Shown here: positions 60,231-64,000 of the stretch, in pieces
How the letters are laid out: every line of letters begins with the position of its first letter
How positions within the stretch are numbered: the first letter of the stretch is position 1
DNA from: Paenibacillus sp. 1011MAR3C5
Lineage (GTDB): Bacteria > Bacillota > Bacilli > Paenibacillales > Paenibacillaceae
NCBI RefSeq assembly: GCF_003591485.1
Contig: NZ_QZCF01000005.1
Span: 372,001 to 436,000 of the forward strand
Direction of reading: 5' to 3'
Length of the DNA stretch: 64,000 nt
Program-made: the position numbers and the translations under genes
Notes under the pieces: generated by a model
The model's database searches: none
What the model was told of the DNA's origin: nothing
The model's input: the letters and a program-made list of their open reading frames with translations, nothing else

Positions 60231-62381
60231 TTGGGGCAAATCTGGTCTATCTACACGAAGGATATTCGTGGTATCTTCCGTAACCTTGCTGCAACTGTTA
60301 TTATTCTCGGTCTTGCGTTTCTGCCTTCCCTATACGCATGGTTCAATATCAAAGCATCCTGGGACCCGTACGGCCAGACGCATTCACTTGCGATTGCGGT
60401 TGTGAACAAAGACGAGGGAGCCGTTCTTCGCGATCTGCCTATACATGCCGGGGATGAGATTGTAGCTTCTTTAAAGGAGAACAAGCAAATTGGCTGGGTG
60501 TTTGTTGAGGAGAGCAAGGCAATGAAAGGCGTGATGCATGGCGACTATTACGCCAGTATTACGATTCCGTCGGACTTCTCCGCCAAAATGGCGACGGTGC
60601 TCAGCGATCATCTTCAGCAAGCCGAGCTGGACTTTGCCGTGAACGAAAAGATTAATGCAGTATCGCCCAAGATTGCCGAGAAAGGGGCAAGCGGTATCGT
60701 AGAGCAAGTGCGTGCCAGCTTTGTGAAGACGGCGAATGAAACGATCTTCCGCATCTTTGCCCAGATCGGTATCGAGCTGGAGGAGAATCAGCCGGCGATT
60801 GAGCGTGTGCGTGGCGCCGTATTCCAATTAGAATCGCTCATTCCGGCGATTAACGAGGCGGTAGCCACTGCGGCCACGGATATTGAAAAGTCAAGGAAAA
60901 TCGCCAGCACCGTACAATCAGAGCTGCCGAAGGCTGCCCGTCTTGCAGAGGACGGAGAGGCTTTCACAAAGCAGCTCGGCGAATTTTTGGATGAGAGCGG
61001 TTCAGCCCTCGATCAAGCAGGACCAATCATCAAGCAGGATCTGCAGCTGCTGCTTCAGTCTGCTCATGCCATGGAGGAGCTAACGGCCATCCTGCAGGAT
61101 TCATCCATTGAACCGGAAGTCGTTCAAGCTCAGCTTGAACTAGCAGGTAGACGCCTATCGAGCGCAGTTACGGTTACAGACGGGTTAATCCGATTACTTG
61201 AACGGCTGAACAAGCTGGCGGAAGGCAAGCTGTTGGCACCCGCTATTGCCGACCTGCAAGGCGTGAAAAACCGGTTTCAGCAGCAGTTGAACCTTGTTCA
61301 GCAAATTCACACAGCCATCGAGCGAGGCGAGAAGCCTGCGGAGTCGCTTGTAGACAGCTTAAGCGCCTTATCAAAGAAAGCGACAGCAGCTCTCACGGAT
61401 GTGCTGGGCCGTTATGACAGCGAGTTCATGCCTGCGATTCAGCAAGCGGCCCAGAAAGCGAAGCAATCCGCAGAAAGAGCCGGTGCGGTACTAGCGGAAG
61501 CGAACAAGGCTTTGCCCTCGGTCTCGAAAATCGTAGGCGATGCAGCAAAGGGGCTGGAGACAGGCAGCCGGGAGCTTAAGAAAATTCAAGCCAATTTGCC
61601 GGGGGCTGAGCAAAAGCTGAGGGAGGTTGCAAGCCGAATTCGGAGCTTGGAGAAGGAAGGGAATTTGGATGAGCTGATCGACTTGCTTAAGAACGATGCC
61701 GAGCGCGAAGGAGCTTTCTTTGCAGAGCCGGTCGTGTTAAAGGAGAACCGTCTGTTCCCGATCCCGAATTACGGGTCGGCTATGTCGCCTTTCTTCACCA
61801 CGCTGTCCCTATGGGTCGGGGCGTTGCTGCTTGTCTCGCTGCTGACGGTGGACGTTCACGATGCCGTGCATGCTTATCGCAGCTATCAGGTTTACTTGGG
61901 CCGTTACCTGACCTTTCTGACGATCGCGATTGTTCAATCCCTTCTTGTGACATTGGGAGATATCTGGCTGCTTAAGGCTTATGTAGCCGATCCCGTCTGG
62001 TTTGTGCTGTTCGGCATTTTGCTAAGCAGCATCTTTATGCTCATTGTGTATACGCTTGTATCGATATTCGGCAATGTAGGCAAGGCGATGGCGATCGTCC
62101 TGCTAGTGCTCCAGCTGGCAGGTTCAGGAGGGACGTTCCCGATTCAGGTAACGCCGCCGTTCTTTCAAGCGATTCATCCGTTTTTGCCATTCACCTATGC
62201 CATCAGCATGATGCGTGAGGCGGTCGGTGGTATTCTGTGGGATATCGTTTTGCGTGATTTGCTGGTTTTGGCTGTGTTTGCCGGTGTGGCGCTTCTGCTC
62301 GGACTTGCACTTAAAAAATGGATCAACCGCTACTCCGCCAAAATGGTCGAGAAAGCGAGGGAGAGCGGCTTGATTCATTGA
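60231..62381 (+). CDS. YhgE/Pip membrane protein
   Basis: A protein of 716 residues with the YhgE/Pip layout: N-terminal helix (about 18-38), a long extracellular region with VVNKDEGAV and YYASITIPSDFSAKMA blocks and an extended helical middle (about 180-500), then five or six C-terminal helices of ABC-2 permease type (SLWVGALLLVSLL ... FGNVGKAMAIVLLVLQLAGSGGTFPIQVTPP). Family members act as phage receptors (Pip) or link to type VII secretion; this protein's role is unknown. No WXG100 or EssC gene is nearby. The TTG start follows TAGGAGTGGG. Confidence 0.88.
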   Translation: MGQIWSIYTKDIRGIFRNLAATVIILGLAFLPSLYAWFNIKASWDPYGQTHSLAIAVVNKDEGAVLRDLPIHAGDEIVASLKENKQIGWVFVEESKAMKGVMHGDYYASITIPSDFSAKMATVLSDHLQQAELDFAVNEKINAVSPKIAEKGASGIVEQVRASFVKTANETIFRIFAQIGIELEENQPAIERVRGAVFQLESLIPAINEAVATAATDIEKSRKIASTVQSELPKAARLAEDGEAFTKQLGEFLDESGSALDQAGPIIKQDLQLLLQSAHAMEELTAILQDSSIEPEVVQAQLELAGRRLSSAVTVTDGLIRLLERLNKLAEGKLLAPAIADLQGVKNRFQQQLNLVQQIHTAIERGEKPAESLVDSLSALSKKATAALTDVLGRYDSEFMPAIQQAAQKAKQSAERAGAVLAEANKALPSVSKIVGDAAKGLETGSRELKKIQANLPGAEQKLREVASRIRSLEKEGNLDELIDLLKNDAEREGAFFAEPVVLKENRLFPIPNYGSAMSPFFTTLSLWVGALLLVSLLTVDVHDAVHAYRSYQVYLGRYLTFLTIAIVQSLLVTLGDIWLLKAYVADPVWFVLFGILLSSIFMLIVYTLVSIFGNVGKAMAIVLLVLQLAGSGGTFPIQVTPPFFQAIHPFLPFTYAISMMREAVGGILWDIVLRDLLVLAVFAGVALLLGLALKKWINRYSAKMVEKARESGLIH

Positions 62382-62471
62382 TTGTGGATTGGAATAAGGA
62401 TGCAACTAGCTTCCCTTTTCAAGCGTCTAGGTTATGTATACGTATCATAGCCACGCTTGAGGGGGAACGGG

Positions 62472-62942
62472 ATGCGCTATTCCAGGTTATTGGGCATTAA
62501 GCTCATAGTGTTAGGGTTGATCATGGCTCTGATGAGCTCATGCGGCAGCATGGATGTGGTTAGACATATCGAGGTTTTTGTTCACGAGTCGATGGAAGTA
62601 AACGAAGAAGGCGATTATGAAGTAACGGGTCATATTAAAGCAAATGCGATTACGACGTCGGAAGAAAGCAAGAACCTGTTGAGAACGGATGTAAAAATGA
62701 TCGAGGATTATTACGACTCGGATGGCAACTTTATAAAAAGCGAGGTTTCGCATTCGCGAAGCCACAAGTCTGATATTTCGATTACTGACGGCGGCTTCAG
62801 CCATAAGAAGGAGCTTCAAGAACCATCGACGATCTTTATTCCTGAAGAGGGGTATGAACAATTCAGAATGAAAGACATGTCCGATGAAGAGAAGGAGATT
62901 GTGAAGGAGCATGTATTGTCTTATATGAAAATGCTCAATTAA
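62472..62942 (+). CDS. Putative lipoprotein
   Basis: A protein of 156 residues with a lipoprotein-like signal (MRYSRLLGIKLIVLGLIMALMSSC; Cys at residue 24, with Met in place of the usual Leu at -3). The mature part is hydrophilic and acidic, with strands (VEVFVHESMEV, YEVTGHIKAN) and His/Ser-rich SEVSHSRSHKSD. The ATG at 62472 follows GAGGGGG. No family is recognised; it may be transcribed with the YhgE/Pip gene 90 bp upstream. Confidence 0.6.
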   Translation: MRYSRLLGIKLIVLGLIMALMSSCGSMDVVRHIEVFVHESMEVNEEGDYEVTGHIKANAITTSEESKNLLRTDVKMIEDYYDSDGNFIKSEVSHSRSHKSDISITDGGFSHKKELQEPSTIFIPEEGYEQFRMKDMSDEEKEIVKEHVLSYMKMLN

Positions 62943-63106
62943 AGGAGCTAATAACGGATGTATCTTTGAGAATGGACAGCGCATCTTAGCGGAATGAGTT
63001 CTGTATACAGGCTCTTTTAGTTAAAAAAAGATGTTGCAAAAGAAAAGGATATCGGTTATTGTGGATATTATAGGTCGATAATTATAAGAGGAAGGAAGGA
63101 GGAGCC

Positions 63107-63595
63107 ATGCAGTATTCAAAAAGTACAGATTACGCCTTGCATGCTCTGATGCATCTGGCACACTCGGAACGTCAACAAAACGTCGGCATTAAGGAACTTT
63201 CAGGAACATTAGGCGTATCTGAAAGCTATCTGTCCAAAATCATGTCCAAGCTGAGACAAGACGGGATTGTAAGGGCTGTACCGGGAGTGAATGGCGGCTA
63301 CGAGCTTGCACGCCAGCCGGATCAAATCTCGTTTCTTGATGTCATTCAGGTAATTGAAGGCAGGCAGCACATGTTCGAGTGCTCGAACTCGAGGTCCAAG
63401 CAGCATCAGCTCTTAGCTGAAGAGGAAAGCCCAGAAGATGATGAGCCATGTCCTCCAAAGGGAAACGGATGTCTGATTGAACAAGTGATGATAACTGCGG
63501 AGGAGCAACTGCATCAATACTTGAGGGAGCACACGATTCAGACCGTGTTAGACAGGTATACAAATCAATGCAATCAAGATCATACCAAGAAGTGA
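63107..63595 (+). CDS. Rrf2 family transcriptional regulator with three cysteines
   Basis: A regulator of 162 residues beginning MQYSKSTDYALHALMHLA, with helix-turn-helix VSESYLSKIMSKLRQDGIVRAVPGVNGGYEL. Three Cys follow in the C-terminal half (FECSNS, EPCPPKGNGC, near residues 86, 115 and 122), spaced like a cluster-binding or redox-switch region, though separated by an unusual acidic insert (LLAEEESPEDDEP). The start follows AAGGAAGGAGG. It directly precedes a thioredoxin-reductase-like flavoprotein gene and is its likely regulator. Confidence 0.88.
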   Translation: MQYSKSTDYALHALMHLAHSERQQNVGIKELSGTLGVSESYLSKIMSKLRQDGIVRAVPGVNGGYELARQPDQISFLDVIQVIEGRQHMFECSNSRSKQHQLLAEEESPEDDEPCPPKGNGCLIEQVMITAEEQLHQYLREHTIQTVLDRYTNQCNQDHTKK

Positions 63596-63650
63596 TTCGC
63601 TTCTTGCACATTAATTATGGATATTAAAGATCCGTGGAGGTGTCTATATA

Positions 63651-64000
63651 ATGACAGTGAACAAAAAGAACTTTGATGTAGTAATTATTGGCGGCGGACC
63701 GGGAGGCTTGAGCGCAGCTCTTGTACTGGGCAGGGCACGAAAGCATGTAGCAGTCATTGATGAAGGACGCCCACGCAATGCGGTGACTCACGCAGGCCAT
63801 GGCTTTCTCACACGCGACGGAATAAGCCCGAGTGAATTTCGAAGAATCGCAAAGGAGGAAATTAGCGTCTATCCCTCCGTATCGTTTGTTGACGATACAG
63901 CAGAGTCGATCACAGGGTCAGACGGACACTTTCAGATCACGACTTCGCAAGGGATACAACTGGAGAGCAAAAAGGTACTGTTTGCCGTTGGCATGAAGGA
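63651..64000 (+). CDS. Thioredoxin reductase-like flavoprotein, cut off at window edge
   Basis: The first 116 codons of an FAD-dependent pyridine-nucleotide oxidoreductase. The FAD loop is VVIIGGGPGGLSAALVLGRARK, followed by VIDEGRPRNAVTHAGHGFLTRDG, typical of a TrxB-like branch that in many Bacillales lies next to an Rrf2 gene. The part holding any CxxC redox site is beyond the window, so it cannot be said whether it is a true thioredoxin reductase. The start follows TGGAGGTG, 55 bp after the Rrf2 gene. Confidence 0.82.
   Translation, partial: MTVNKKNFDVVIIGGGPGGLSAALVLGRARKHVAVIDEGRPRNAVTHAGHGFLTRDGISPSEFRRIAKEEISVYPSVSFVDDTAESITGSDGHFQITTSQGIQLESKKVLFAVGMK

Overview
The window looks like a chromosomal stretch from a Gram-positive Bacillales bacterium, most likely Paenibacillus or a close relative. 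The grounds are strong AGGAGG-type ribosome binding sites, frequent TTG and GTG starts, Bacillus-type promoters, lipoproteins, an S-layer-homology protein, a copper-amine-oxidase-type stalk domain, ROK/MerR/Rrf2 regulators and a bacillopaline-like metallophore locus. No rRNA, tRNA, CRISPR array or intact transposon was seen. Most genes are on the plus strand.

Layout. 1-6.7 kb: a left-truncated gene of unknown function, a Fur-box-like site beside a broken gene, a zinc-phospholipase-C-like protein, an Rrf2 regulator with its probable target NmrA/QOR2-type reductase, a TerB-like protein, a DUF2798 membrane protein, a small secreted protein, a Crp/Fnr regulator and a HAD phosphatase. 7-7.25 kb: five tandem 51-bp hairpin-bearing repeats. 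7.6-15.4 kb: a probable amino-sugar operon (NgcE-like lipoprotein, two permeases, NagZ-type GH3 enzyme, CBM32-GH16 secreted enzyme, ROK regulator) behind a promoter with a perfect 17-bp palindrome. 15.4-23.3 kb: a MerR regulator with a classic 19-bp-spacer promoter, a serine hydrolase, a class A penicillin-binding protein, a cupin, an aldo/keto reductase and small genes.

23.9-34.6 kb: an MFS exporter, then a nicotianamine-like opine metallophore system: two ABC ATPases, nicotianamine synthase-like enzyme, opine dehydrogenase, binding lipoprotein, two permeases, an EamA exporter and an overlapping methyltransferase. No histidine racemase is present, which fits a bacillopaline/pseudopaline-type product better than staphylopine. 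34.8-40.8 kb: cydABDC, the cytochrome bd oxidase and its assembly ABC exporter. 41.9-44.1 kb: a two-gene permease module behind a Zur-like box.

44.3-48.3 kb: a MalT-type LuxR regulator followed by a Vps62-like/aerolysin-like predicted pore-forming protein; the space between holds an inverted pair of MalT-box-like hexamers directly against the -35 element. This is the most striking unit in the window. 48.5-50.7 kb: SRPBCC, acetyltransferase and SDR genes. 50.8-57.5 kb: a run of exported or surface proteins. 57.6-59.8 kb: an arsR-arsB-arsC operon on the minus strand. 59.9-64 kb: a zinc-ribbon mini-protein, a YhgE/Pip membrane protein, a lipoprotein, a second Rrf2 regulator and the start of a thioredoxin-reductase-like flavoprotein.

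All family calls come from reading motifs by eye; no database search was run.
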